From Serripes groenlandicus (taxonomy: Eukaryota > Mollusca > Bivalvia > Cardiida > Cardiidae), in contig JASEVX010000012.1 of assembly GCA_031761405.1 (NCBI GenBank), forward strand, positions 24,105,165 to 24,169,164: a DNA stretch of 64,000 nt, read 5' to 3'. The notes beneath the pieces are model-generated. The model saw only the letters and a program-made list of their open reading frames with translations, had not been told where the DNA came from and made no database searches. This document shows, piece after piece, positions 12,401-27,400 of the stretch. Positions within the stretch are counted from its first letter, which is position 1; each line of letters begins with the position of its first letter. Both the position numbers and the translations under genes were made by a program.

Positions 12401-15400
12401 CACAATGTTTTCCACTTTTTGTCATCGAGGTTATCCATTCAATTATGGAGATTTTCTATGTTTTGACAAAAAACATTCAAAGTCGTCTGCTGCAGAATTG
12501 TTGTATGAGGGAAAGGGTTAAAGTAATAGATTATGAACACAGAAAGATCATGATCAGGTTGGGTGGCAGCAAAGACACTTGATGATAAAACCCTTATTTC
12601 AAAATCCCAAATGTGGTTTTTAAGTGCTATGACAAAATAATTACACATACCTGCAGTACATTTAAAGATGTTGGTTACCGCTGTCATGCCTGTAGTTGAA
12701 CAGTAGAGCCCGCCTGTGCAGTTGGTACAATCTGCCTGACTCTGAACCCCAACGGATGGGTTGTATGTTCCTGTGGGACATTGCTGTGGGGTCGTTGTAC
12801 CTTGCGGACAGTAGTTGCCAATGGGACACACTCCGGCGCTACCGCTCGTTGGTGTCTGGCTGGAAGAACCCGAGGTACAATAATAGCCTGCGTCACATGG
12901 GCCTTCTGGTTCGGTTAGACCAGTTTGGGCACAGTACATACCACCCGAACAAGTCTGACATGCTGACGAATCCGTGAGCATGGTGACGTTGCTGAATGTT
13001 GCAGCTGGACATGGATACTGAGTGGACATGGTGGTGTTGGCTGGACAATAGTGACCGGTTGGACATGCAGAGCTGTTGTAGAGAACCACAGGGTTAATTG
13101 TATTATCGCAGAAATATCCTGCTGGGCAGCCATTGCAGTAGGCTAGACCTGTCAGATCCTGGTACGTCCCAGATGGACAACGGGATGCCGTGATGCTACC
13201 TGTTGGGCAATAATGACCTTGTGGGCACTCGTAACCAGCGGGTGTGGCAACAGATTGACCTGTTGGGCAGTAGTACCCTTCAGAGCAATAACCATCTGGC
13301 AGGGTGTTTCCGGTCCCGTCGCAATATTGTCCGGCGATACAGGTAAGACATTCAGTGTCATTGGAGCTACCGGTGCTATTAAGGTAGGTGCTGGCTGGAC
13401 ATGGTGTTCCAGACACACTTCCCTCTGGACAGTAGTTACCAGTTGGACATACATTGCCTGCAAACAGAAAGAATTAAATATTTTACCCGATATCCTGAAT
13501 TTAGAAATGTGTGCTTCATGTTAGTCACAACAATTCTGCAGCAGATCATTTTGCCACACTGTTTCCAACAGTATTCAATATGTATACATTCATTTATAGA
13601 GATGTTCAATATTTTTACCTAGAGGTTTATAAAGTCATCTGCTGCAGATTTGTTTTTTGTGGGTAATGGATAGGCTGTTTCTAACAATATTTCAGTTAAA
13701 TATATCACAGTAACAGAACAATGATGGCTGGACCAGCAATAGAAGCAGAAATGCGCTTTGCCAAACAAGACAACACCATGAGCGGAATGTAACCCCAGAC
13801 ACTCGGTCCAAAAATAACAAACCGATAGTTTAAACCTTACCAGTAGTGCCATCTGTGGGGTTTGGTATCGTTGCAGTTGTAGTACAGTAATATCCCGCCT
13901 GGCAGAGCCCAGATGTGGTGTTCAAATAATCCCCGGTGCAGTAACTACCTGGCGTGCAAGGGGTCATCTGTGTCGAGCCTTCGGGGCAGTAATAACCAGA
14001 GGTACAGAACCCTCCGCCAGAGCCTGTGGGTACCGGTGTGAGGGAACCGCCGTCGCAGTAATAACTGGCAGAACAAAGGCCAGTTGGGGTCGATAGTCCT
14101 GCTGCCTGGCAATACATCCCAGCTGAAATATTAAAATATTAAATTTGTTATTCATTATGTATGCTACTATCATAATTAGCAGTTTCTCCTAGTGTCATAA
14201 TGTTTATAAAAACTCTATTTGATAATAAAATCTCATTAACTTTATCAAATTTTTCACATTTTTGCCAATATGTTTTCAAAATTGAAGATACATTCTGATC
14301 CATCTGAAGCAAACAATCTTTGAATTCATTGTGTCATAGTGAGTAATTTCTCCTTTTGCCACAATAATTTCAACTCAATTCAATTATTATACTATCATTA
14401 TTACAAATCTTTCATAAATTTGCCTCAATGTTTTTAAATTCATCTGCTGCAGATGCATCAGCAAGAAGGAAGAGGTTAAAAAACCTACCTGTACAAGCGT
14501 AACAGTTTGCTGTGGACGTAGCATGAGTTAGGTTGTTGAACGTTCCGGCCGCACAGGGGTATTCATACTGGTATTTCGTGCCATCTGGACAATAGTGTCC
14601 CAAGTCACAGGGAAAGGACGTATAATCGGAGGTGCTGTCCGGGCAGTAATAACCTGAAATAGGATATAAAGTAAAGTTTTGAATTTGGCTAAAAATTATT
14701 TGCCTATAAAAACATGACAGTTTTTATGCCGCTTTCATAAAAATTATATCAAGGCATTTCCTGGCTAAGTTACCATTACTACTGGTCCATTGATCCCGAC
14801 ACCTGTCAGTCAGTCGTAATGCTAACCCCGCAACCCTGAGCACCAAAGAGGGTAGCCATTATTACCATTTTTAAAGTCTTTGGTATGACCGGCCAGGAAT
14901 CGAAACCCTCGACATCCCGTAACAAAGACAGATGCTATATCACAACACCACCGAGACGTGGAAAATATTGAACTGTACTGAACGAATGAAAGAGTGGAGT
15001 ATCAATGTCAGGATAGATAATACCTGCAGTACTGGTAAAGTACTTAAGTACTGTTAAAAGCAGACTAACAAGAGCTGTCGGAGGACAGCGCGCTCGACTA
15101 TTCCACCACTTATTTAAGTTACTGAGATAATGGACTCTAATGTAGTTGCATGCAAAACATTAACCACAATTTCTTAGTGGGTGATAATTTGCATTATATG
15201 CTGGATAGTGTTATTTAACATGATTATTTTCATAGGTGTGATGGTTAGAAAGGGTTGTATAACCTTTCGATGGAATGCATCAAGTAGTTACTAAGATATT
15301 GACTCTTAATGTAGTTTAACGCAAACCTTTAACCATAATTTCTAAGTAAAAAAACGGCAACAATTTGCACCATATACAGGATAGAGTTATCTTAATTGGT

Positions 15401-18400
15401 TGTGTTTATAGTTGTGCAATTGGGAAAGGTTGTATAAAGTTTCAATGCAATTTTTCAAGTTGTAACTGAGATTACACTCTAAATTTTATGTAGTTGCAAA
15501 ACTTTAACCAGAATTTCTAAGTCCAAAAAGGTCCATAACTTGCATAAAATGCTGGATAGAGTAATCATACTTGATTGTTTACATAGATGTGATGGTTGGT
15601 AAGGGCTGTATAAAGTTTCAATGCAATGCATCAAGTAGTTTACTAAGAGATGGTCTCTTTATGTAGTTGCATGCAAAACTTTAACCAGAATTTCTAAGTC
15701 CAAAAAGGCCATAACTTGCATAAAATGCAGGATAGAGTTATCATACTTGATAATCTACACAAGTGTGATAGTTGGGTAGGGTTGTAGAAAGTTTCAATGC
15801 AATGCATCAAGTATTTACTGAGACATGGACTCTTAATTTAGTTGCACGCAAAACTTTAACCAGAATTTCTAAGAGAAAAAAGGACCATTACTTGCATAAA
15901 ATGCAGAATAGAGTTATCATACTTGATAATATACACAGGTGTAATAGTTGGGTAGGGTTGTAGAAAGTTTCAATGCAATGCATCAAGTAAATACTGAGAT
16001 ATGGACTCTTAATTTAGTTGCACGCAAAACTTTAACCAGAATTTCTAAGTAAAAAAAGGGCTATAACTTGCATAAAATGCAGGATAGAGTTATCTAACTT
16101 GATAATCTATAGGTGCGATAGTTGGGTAGGGTTGTATAAAGGTTCAATGCAATGCATCAAGTATATACTGAGATATGGACTCTTAATTTAGTTGCACGCA
16201 AAACTTTAACCAGAATTTCTAAGTAAATAAAGGGCCATAACTTGCATAAAGTGCAGGATAGAGTTATCTTACTTGATAATCTACATAGGTGTGATAGTTG
16301 GGTAGAGTTGTAAAAAGTTTCAATGCAATGCATTAAGTAAATACTGAGATATGGACTCTTAATTTAGTTGCACGCAAAACTTTAACCAGAATTTCTAAGT
16401 AAAAAAAGGGCCATAACTTGCATAAAGTGCAGGATAGAGTTATCTTACTTGATAATCTACATAGGTGGGATAGTTGGGTAGGGTTGTAGACAGTTTCAAT
16501 GCAATGCATCAAGTAAATACTGAGATATGGACTCTTACTTTAGTTGCACGCAAAACTTTAACCAGAATTTCTAAGTAAAAAAGGGCCATAACTTGCATAA
16601 AATGCAGGACAGAGTTATCTAACTTGATAATCTACATTGGTGTGATAGTTTGGTAGGGTTGTAGAAAGTTTCAATGCAATACATGTAGTATTTTAGAACT
16701 TGCATGCAAAACCTTAACCAAAGTGTGACGTGGACGCCGACGCCGACGCCGACGCCAGGGTGAGTAGTATAGCTCTCATATTCTTCGAATAGTCGAGCTA
16801 AAAACTAACCTAACAAACAAACAAACATACAAACAAACAAACAAACAAAACAAAGAGTATAATTTACCTGCAGGACAAGTTGTACAAGACGATTGCCCTT
16901 GAGCATTGGAATAGGTTCCATTTTCACATGGAAGGGGCACACTGCTAGCTTCAGGACAATAGTGGCCAACTGTACACAGACCGCCGATACCAGTGTTGTT
17001 AACACCATCTGGTGTTTGGGTATCAACTCCAGACGTGCAGTAGTAGTTCGCTGAACAGCTCCCTGAAATAAAAGGTAATTACAATGCCATAGATAGACCT
17101 GTTCCCATTTGCAAAATCCTTTTGAGGAAAATCTGAAGATGACTTAGAAACATTATTTCAAAAGGATGAATTTCTCAAAATGAGCTTTTTTGTCCTTTTG
17201 CCACAATGTTTCAACTTCAATCAATAACGATACTTTAATTCAGAGATTTTCCATATGTATGCATAGATTTGTTGGAAAGTTTGGAAAGGGGCGTTTATAT
17301 AACTTTTACCTCATGTAGAAGAAGTCTGAAGTGTCCAATGCAGCAGACATTTGTGGAAAACATTGTGAAAAACACATAGCAGACCACTCAAAATATGTCC
17401 ACCATATCAGGTAAAAGATTAACTTTAACACCTACAGACACATTTTGTTGCATCTATTATTGACAGACAGTTTGAAGAATTGATGGATGGACAGCCATTG
17501 GAAAATTAATTTTAAACTAGCAATCATTACCTGTAGGCGCTGTTAGATGTTCCAATTCACAATATTGACCCGCAGTACACTCCTGGCATTGAGAAACATC
17601 ATATAGACCGGATGTGTTGCTGTATTTTCCTCTAGGACACGCCTGCCAGTCTAAGCCTGTCCCGGCAGGGCAGAAGTATCCCGCAGGACAGTCGGTCTTT
17701 TCCCCAATACTAGAGTCACAGTAGTAGCCCGCGGGACATGAAGTACAGATGGGCGCATGGGTGTGGTTAACCTGAAAAAAATTACAAGTTTAAAGCATTA
17801 CTTTTACCGATACAGACAGACGGCCGAGCGCCGTAAGCTCAGTCAGTAGTGACGCTGGCTGTCAATCCAGGGGTTCTGAGTTTGAACCCCAGCTCGGCCA
17901 ACATTCTTTTTGGCGTTTGACAAAAGCCACTGTGACAAGTGTTTATGGAAATTATGCTGTGTGAAGTACTGGTGTGAAAAGCTAGGGAGAGTAGGTGAGC
18001 TGTCGGCAGTGATATGACTGAGACATTGTTGAAAATAATGGTATTACTCCCCAATCAATCAATCAACCCTGATACAGACTACAAAATGAAAAGTTTCAAG
18101 GGATGAATTCTCTATCATCTTTTTCGGCAATGTTTACAACTCTAGCATAATTTTACTTTCAAATCTCAACCTGCAATATTTCATTATCACAAAAACTGTG
18201 AAAGCAGATGACTCTTATAATAAACATATCAAGTAAATGCTTAATGTCCTTCCTATGTTAAGCTTAGCTCTTTCAATTCTGAATTTTTAAAAATCGACGT
18301 GTCAACAGTATACAATGCACCTGCAACCATTGAAGGTATGACAAATATGATCTCGAAGGAAATACAAACTAACTTCTGTTTTGTTAGGACATGGCAGTGG

Positions 18401-21400
18401 CATGGCTGAGCCTGTTGGACAATAATGACCTGCCGCACAGAACGTCGTGTTGGGCTGTTCGTATATAGATCCTGTAGGGCAGTAATAGCCTGGAAAAAGA
18501 CAAACATGTGTACAAAGTTTCATTTGAATATTTTGAATTGTTTTTGAGTTATGGGTAAGGTTAAATTTATGTATGAATTTCCATGTCAAACTAGAATGGA
18601 GTGCTCCACGGAGTAAGTGTGTCACCTGCACCTGCTCATTGAAAGTGTGATGAAAAAGTGTGACGGACAGACAGACAGACAGACGCCGGACAAAAAAAAA
18701 AGTAATCCCTAAGTGCCTACCATGCTACGCAGGGTGACACAAAAAGGGGCTTAACTGTATAATTATTAAAGTTACGTGACTTGATATAGACATGTGTATT
18801 GTTTCCAGGAACATGCGTATTGATTCTAGGAACATGTGTGATAAGGTTCATTTGAATATATGGAACTGTTTTTGAGTTATGAGGTAAGGTTAGAGTTTTG
18901 TGACCACAACGACGTCAAGGGTATCACAATAGACAAACTCTTTTTCCTCGAAAATAGAAAACATTTCAGAGATAAATCTTATGTCTGTTTTTGTACCTCT
19001 GTAACAATGCAGTTAACCTTGACCTCAAAGATAAGGAGATAATTAATACATGCAATCTTAACCTTGAAGCTAAGGAGATGATTTTTGCAATCAACCTTGA
19101 CATTGAAGCTAAGCAGATGATTATTACGTGCAACCTAGCTAAACCCTTTCCCACCTATAGACACATTTTGATGCGACCACTTTTGAAAACATTGTGCTAA
19201 AAAGAGAAATTGCTCAAGATGAGCAATTTCTCCTCTTTCCACAATGTTTTCAACTTTCTTCAGTGATTAAACATACATTTTTAGTGATTTTCTGTGTTTT
19301 TGCCAAGATGTTTTCAAAGTCGTCTGCTGCAAATTTGTTGTATGTGGGAAAGCTTTAACATAGAAGCTAAGGAGATGACTTTTATGTGCAACCTTGACCG
19401 TGATGCTGAGGAGACACTACTTATATGCCACCTTGACCTTCAATGTAGAAGGATGAATATAATATCACACATTGAAGCTATGAGGAAGATTCTTTATTTT
19501 AACCTTGAACCTCAAACTCAGTTCTGCCATTTCAACTACATGATCGTGATAAATACATAGACAAAGACATTCTTTTTTTTACGTATATGTATATGCATGC
19601 ATCTTGTGATACAAACAAATAAAGAAGAACATAATTTCATGGTCTTTAACCCTTTCCCTCATACGACAATTCTGCAGCGGAAGACTTTGAACGTATTTTG
19701 TCAAAACATAGAAAATCTCCATAATTGAATGGATAACCTATGACAAAAAGTGGAAAACATTGTGGCAAAAGGAGAAATGGCAAGTTTTGTGCAATTTCTT
19801 CTATTGTCACTATGTTTTCAAAAAGCCGTCTGCTGCAGAGGCGTCAGAAAGCGTCTATATGAGGCAAAGGGTTAAAAAGAAAAAAAATCAATGTTTTTTG
19901 GATAAACTACTATGATTTGAACTTTGCTAATATAGATACAGCAGTGTGTGTTACCTTCTCTACAATCTCCAGTAGGAGTGGTCAGTCCTTCGGTCAAACA
20001 GTAGGACCCACTGGGGCACTGGTCACACTCGCTCTCATACATCAGGTTGATCTGGTTGGAGTAGGTTCCTGTAGTATTCAAATAAATCATATATTATAAT
20101 ATCTAAAATCAATTAAAACCCTTTTAACTCCCTTTCTCACATACAGGTGCTTTCTGAAGCCTCTGCAGATAACAACTATTGAAAACAATGTGACAAAACT
20201 TATTTTTACTTTTGCCACAATGTTTTCAGCCCTATTCAATAATTATCCGTTCATTTATAGACATGTTCCCTAATTTTGCAAAATTGCTTTATGGCCGAGA
20301 TGTCCGAGATGGAAGTTCTAACACCACACCACAAAGTCTATCTCCAGCAGTCGAATGGAAAACTTTTGGTGACATGCTACTTGTATGGCTAAAATTGCCT
20401 GCTTGATTGCATCCTACTGGCAAATGAAATACCAATAAAGACTACACATGCCCATATTAAACAGATAAAGTCATCAGGATCAACCAAATTATAAAACATT
20501 TTTGCGCAGTTATTTATTAAAATTGTCAACAGCAGACCTGGAACATGCAATGGAGCCAATACGAAATTACTTTGTAAATAGCGTAAAATGAAAACCAAAG
20601 CTGAGCTCCTTTCATTTCAACTATAGTTTATCATAATCATATAATAGTGAGCCGGAAAAACGAGAAAGTAGACCTTTTCCCACAATGTTTTCAACTCTTC
20701 AACACCTATTTCCTCAGATTTTTCAAATTTTATTTTATTATTTGGTATTTTATGTTGCTTACAACAATTGTTCAGTTATATCACTGCATTTCTCCGACAC
20801 TAAAAACAATCGGATAAAATCTCACCTTTAGGACACAGAGATGGAGTTCCAGTACCATTACCGCAGTAAGCACCTGCAGGACAGTCCAGCTGCGTCGCCG
20901 AGGAAGAATTCTCCGGACAATAATATCCAGCGTCGCACAGTCCACTTGTAGTCGTCATGTTCAGTACGCCGCAATACGAGCCTGCTGGGCAGGCTGTACA
21001 CTCACTTTCAGCTGTTAATCGAACAGTGTTGGAATATGTTCCAGTTGGACATTTTTGAGGCTCGCTCGTTTGCTGTGGACAGTAGTGACCCACTGGGCAT
21101 TCGTAAGCATCATCATCTTCCATTGGATTGCCTGTTTCTGCTCCTTGACGACAGTAAAATCTAAAATGAAAAGGCAGAATTTGAATATTGATGAATAATT
21201 TTTGAAGCTTAACCCTTTCCCTCAACCTTAATGCCTCTGCAGCAGACAGCTTTTTGAAAACAGTGACAAAAGAAGAAATAGCTCAAAACAAGTAATTTCT
21301 CCTTTTGTCACTATGTTTTCCACTTTTAGTCATAGGTTATTCATTCAATTATAGAGATTTTCCATTTTTTGACAAAATATGTTTAATGTCGTCTTCTGCA

Positions 21401-24400
21401 GAGTTGTCGTATGAGGAAAAGGCTTACAAACTTGGATTGGCTTCCATAAGGTCATTCTTATGAACAAATCGCATGCAATAAAATAGAATTTAAAATTCTT
21501 TACCACATACAACACATCTGAAGCAGACAAGTTTCAAAACTTCTGCATAAAACTAATGAAAATCTACTTAAATTGTAATTATTGATTAGAGTGGAAAACA
21601 GTGTGGCAAATAGAAAAAAAATGCTCATTATGGGCAATTTCTCCTTTTGCTACAATGTTTCCAAAAGTTGTCTGCTATATATGCCTCACTGTAGATTGGA
21701 AAGGGTTAATTAATAAATGTATATACCTAGGACAACAATGATCCTTGTTTGTAATTTGTTGTACCTGCATTGTTACCATGGAACCCAAGAAATATTTGCT
21801 GATCACTTACCCAGGACTGCATAGCAGTGTGTATGTAGTTTGGGACTCCTGGTCACAGTAGTATCCCCCAGGACATGGAGTACAGTCAGACACCTGTATA
21901 AGACCAGTATTGGTACCATAGGTACCACGAGGGCACTTGTACTGGCTACTGTATTGTGTACCATTGGGGCAGTAATAGCCTATAAATAGAAAAATTACAA
22001 ACTTTGCTTCCAAAAAAAAGTGAGATTGACAAAAAATAGGGCAAGGGGAAATCTTAGCTCTTCCCTGACACATGTTACTTATAAAAACATTGTTTAAAAA
22101 AAGACAAATTAATTTTAGGTAGCAATTTTTCCTTTTTTTCACACAATGTTTTCGACTCATTTCAATAAGTAAATTTTTTCATATGTTTTTCCTTAAGATT
22201 TCATGCATATTGTGCCAAGGAACATGTGCATCAAGTTTCTTCAAAATGTTGAGCAGTTTTTGAGTTATGAGGTATAAGGTTATAGTTTTGAGACTATGCA
22301 GACGCAGATGCATACGACGACGATGCCAAGGGTATCAGAATAACCCGTCTTTTTTTCTTCGAAAAACGGACAAGCCTAAAAATATGTCAGCATGTGGGAA
22401 AAAGGGATAAAGGACAGACAAGACCTACCTTGTAGACAGATGGAGTTGTTGTACAGGACCACGGGGGCCATGGTGTTGTCACAGAAATAACCCTGTGGGC
22501 ACGTCTTACAGCTGGACTGTCCGGTCTCATCCTGGTACTCGCCGGACACACAGCGTACCTGTTCATGGGTCCCGCTCGCACAGTAATAACCTGGAGAATT
22601 AGAAAGGTATCAAAGTTGATAGTCAGTGGCCAACTAGTATTAACCAGCCAGGTAAAAGCTTACCCCTCCCCCAAATACCGTCTTATATATTTGACTTGAA
22701 TTATGCAGCCAATTTTGACTGTACCCTAGGTTGTGGCTTAACCATTTAACCCTTTCCCTCATACGACAATTCTGAAGCAGACGACTTTGAACATATTTTG
22801 TCAAAAAGTAGAAAATCTCTATAATTGAATGGATAACCTATGACTAAAAGTGGAAAACATTGTGGCAAAAGGAGAAATTGCTCGTTTTGAGCTATGTTTT
22901 CAAAAAGCTGTCTGCTGCAGAGGCGTCAGAAAGCGTCTATATGAGGGAAAGGGTTAACACATACAGCCGCTTTTAGATGCCTCTGCAGCAGATAACATTT
23001 GAAAACATTGTGACAAAAAAGGAAAAACTGCTCATTATGAGGGATTTCTCTTTTGCCACAATGTTTTCAACCCAATTCAATAATAATTCTTTCATATAAA
23101 TATACAGATTTGTAAATAGAGATTTTTCATATTTTTGTCTACACATGTTCAAAGTCGTCTGCTGCAGTTTTCTTGTATCTGGGAAAGGGTTAAGACAAAT
23201 TCAACAATTAGTTTAAACTTATTTATTATACAACAATTGCGAAACAAGCTTTAAGTTTATATTTATTACCTTTGATGTCTTCTATTGATCAGACACAAAG
23301 TATAGATTTTGTTCATGGGTCCCTCTTGGACAAAAATGTTGTACTTAACTGAAAAATAATCGAAGTACTGACAGCTAATAGGCCAAATTATTATTGATGA
23401 TAATTGTTGGACAAATTTCAGCAGGATATGGGTTTAAAAGAAGTCCATTTTACCTTGTCCGCAAGTGTATTCTGTAGGATTGGACACATTCATGCCAGCT
23501 GGGCAGTAATATCCACCGTCACAAGCACCAGAGATGGCTGTGTTTCCATAGCCTGCACAGTAGCTGCCCTGGGTGCACTGTAGGCACTCAGAATCAGCCT
23601 GGGCTCCTGTTGATGATAGGTAGGTTCCGGGTGGGCAGTATGTACCGTTACCACTACCAGCTTGGCAGTACTGACCGGCAGGACACACATCACCTGGTAA
23701 ATATAAATAAAACAATATCAGCAGTACTCACACGATGTTTGTAGTTCCTTTAACCCCTTTCCCTCATGCAACAAATCTGCAGTAGGCAACTTGAAATATA
23801 TCTAGGCAAAACTGTTGAAAATTACTCTAAATGAAAGTACAAATACTGAATGGAGTTGAAATCATTGTTGTGAATGAAAGAATTGCTCATTATTGGCAAT
23901 TTCACATGTTGCATCAATAATCACAAAGGTTGTCTGTTTCACAGGCATTCGAATGCGTCTATATGTGGGAAAGGATTAAGAGGATGAAATGTGCCACTTA
24001 TCCGGCACTATAACCATTCATTGATTGATTGATTAATTGATTGGGGTTTAACGCCGTTTTTAACAATTTCTCAGTCATATCACGGCAGCCAGTTCACCTA
24101 CTCATGTTTCCTGGTTTTCGCACACCAGTACTCCAAACAACATTCTTCCCAAGCAACTGGCTGTTTTCCACATAGACTTAGACCATTGGTGGAAGACGAA
24201 TGACGCATGTCGCAATGACTTTTGTCAAACGTCGGAAAGAAAGTTGGGATTCAAACTCACAACCCCTGGATTGACAGCCCGCGTCGTTACCAACTGAGCT
24301 ACCGGGACTCGACCACTATAATCAAAATGTGGTACTATAATCAGAGGTCTAGATAGAGAGGAGTATTCAGCTCCTTTCCACACAATATCTCCCGTATTAT

Positions 24401-27400
24401 TCAATTTATCCCTATGATGTGGGTACTCAAAAGAATCATCTCACTGAGACAATACTTTTGAGTACCCACACATACGGTTTAAGGGTCAATTAACAATTTG
24501 AGGACATGAAAAATGGGGCTTATCTAGAACTGTGTATAATAATTATAATATTGTACAATTCTATAAATGTTTGGACACACTCTTTCTCTCTATTGGAGTT
24601 TGACGCCATTTTCAACAATTTTTCAGTCATATCACAGTAGCCAATTCACCTACTCATGTGTTTCCAGGCTTTCTCACACCAGTACTCCACACAACATACT
24701 TTCTAAGCAACTGGCTGCTTTTCCACATAGACTGTTAGCCCATTGGTGGAAGACGAATGACACTAGTCACAGTGACTTTTGTCAAACGTAGGAAAGAATG
24801 TTGGCCGAGCTGGGGTTCAAAAATGTTCAGACAGAAGATGCTTGAAAATATCATATTTACCGTAACTCTGACCCACGGGCGTGTTTGTGATAGATCCACC
24901 GGAACAGTAGTATCCAGCATCACAGGACCCATTTGTGGCAGACTGACCTGTAAAGATAGTATGTCAAACGTTATGAACAATTCACTGCATTAACTCCTTC
25001 CCTCAAATAGACGCTTACTGACGCCTTTGCAGAAGACGACTTTTTGAAAACATCGAGACAAAAGGTGAAATTGCTCAATACAAGCAATTTCTCCTTTTGC
25101 CACAATGTTTTCAACTTTTTTTCAGTTATTAGTATTTATACCTTCAATTATAGAGATTTTCCATATTTTTTTAGTAGGCATTTTCAAAGTCGACCGCTGC
25201 TGATTAGCTTATGTGGGAAAGGGTTAACCCTTTCCCTCATACAACAATTGCGCAGCAGACAACTTTGAACATGTTTTGCCAAAAAATGGAAAATCTCCAT
25301 AATTGAATGGATAACCTATGACAAAAAGTGGAAAACATTGTGGCAAAAGGAGAAATTGCACGTTTTGTGCAATTTCTGCTTTTGTCACTATGTTTTCAAA
25401 AAGCCGTCTGCTGCAGAGGCGTCAGAAAGCGTCTATATGATGGAAAGGGTTAACTCCTTCCTACGTACATCAAATCCACAAGAAACAGCTATGGAAGGTC
25501 TATGCAAATTTATGAAATATATATTTTTATAAAAAAAATCATAGTTTGTTAGTTTTAAAATAACTATTGTGCCAATTTCTACTTTTGTTGCAATAATTGC
25601 AAAAGTGCATCAAAATGTGTCTGAAAGTGAAAAGGGTTAAATTTTTACAAATGAATTAACAAGAAAATTGGTACCACTGATGGATGCTCAAAGAATGTGT
25701 TGTAAAATATCAACTGGCAATAGTTCCATTAACAAAATGTCAGATGTTTAACAATTTAATTAACCCTTTCCTTCATATAGACGCTTTCTGATGCCTCTGC
25801 AGCAGACAGCTTTTTGAAAACATATTGACAAAAGAAGAAATTGCTCAAAACAAGCAATTTCTCCTTTTGCCACAATGTTTTCCACTTTTAGTCATAGGTT
25901 ATCCATTCAATTATAGAGATTTTCTATTATTTGACAAAATATGTTCAAAGTCGCCTGCTGCAGAATTGTTGTATGAGGGAAAGGGTTAAATGTAGTCTGT
26001 TAATGTAATGGAATAGTATCTTCATTCAAAGAGGGGAATGGGTTATGAAAGTCACAGCAATTTTACTATTTAAAAGGAAGCGATAAACCAGAAGGAGCTT
26101 GAAATAGATAAATTACCATTTGTAGCACAGAATTGTCCGGGATCACACGATATTGCTGCAGCACTTCCTGCTGGACAGTAGGTTCCCGCCAGACATATTC
26201 CTCCCTGGGCGATATCTGTTGGCTGTGCCGAGACCGCTGCGCCCAGACAGTACCACCCTGGGTCACAAGAACCAGTTGGTGTGGGTAGACCCTGGGCGTC
26301 ACAGTAATATCTGTAAAAAAACAATGGATTTAGTTCATAATTCATAGGTTAACACTTTCACACATACAACAATTCTGCAGCAGACAACTGTAAATTCTTT
26401 TTGGTCAAAATAAGGAAAATCTATATAAATGAAAATATAGATTTTAAAATTGAGTTGAAAGCATTGTGGCAAAAGGTTTATTTGCTTGTTTTGAGCAATT
26501 TCTCCTTTTGTCACAATATTTTCAAAAGTTGCGGCTGTAGATGTGTCAGAATGCGTTGAGGGTTAAAAATATGGTTATTTTTTTTTGTGATGGAAACTCA
26601 TTGATATATTTTGTAAAACATAACCCTTTCCCACATACAACAGCAGACGACTTTGAAAACATCTAGGTAAACATATGGTAATTCTCTATAAATGAAATTA
26701 TAATTATTGAATATAGTGGAAAACAATGTGGCAAAAGGAGAAATTGCTCATTATGAGCAACTTCTCCCTTCGTCACAATGTTTTCCAAAGTTGTATGCTG
26801 CAGATGCTTTGGAATGTGTCTGTATGTGGGAAAGGGTTAACATTTTTCGTAATGGAAACTCCATAAAATGGCAAATCTACAAACTTTACAGGGATTGATT
26901 GTTTGGTTTTTACACTGCTTTCAACACTTTCTCAGTAATTTCAAGGTGTTTCCTGAGTAAGTTACCCGTACTACTTGTCCATTTATCCTGATACCAGCAA
27001 GTCAGTCATAATGCTAACCCTGCAACCTTGAGTGCCAAGTAGGACAGCCATTACTACCTTTTTCAAAGTCTTTGGTATGACCTGGCCAGGGATCTAACCC
27101 ACAACCTCCCACACCGAGGCAGAAGTTCCACCAATACACCGCCGAGGCGGTCCTGTTTGCCTTTGGGAAAAGGTTTAACTTTACATACCCTGCCGGACAA
27201 TCAACACAATCAACATCCAAATATCTCTCCGTCAGATTGTTAAACTTCCCGACAGCACACGGGTACACATTTGCGCTTTGTTGGCTCGCTTTACATATAT
27301 AGCCCATTGGGCAGCTCACTGGGTTTGTGGTGTTCAGTTCACAATAGAACCCCTGTGTACAGGCGTCACAGGCCGCTTTTCCTGTTGTGATCGCAAAGGT

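Noticed and set aside
12696..13524. Plus-strand and other-frame ORFs of 70-103 codons over exon w39
   Set aside because: They are shadows of the Cys-repeat coding frame on the minus strand; none shows a protein motif or splice context of its own.
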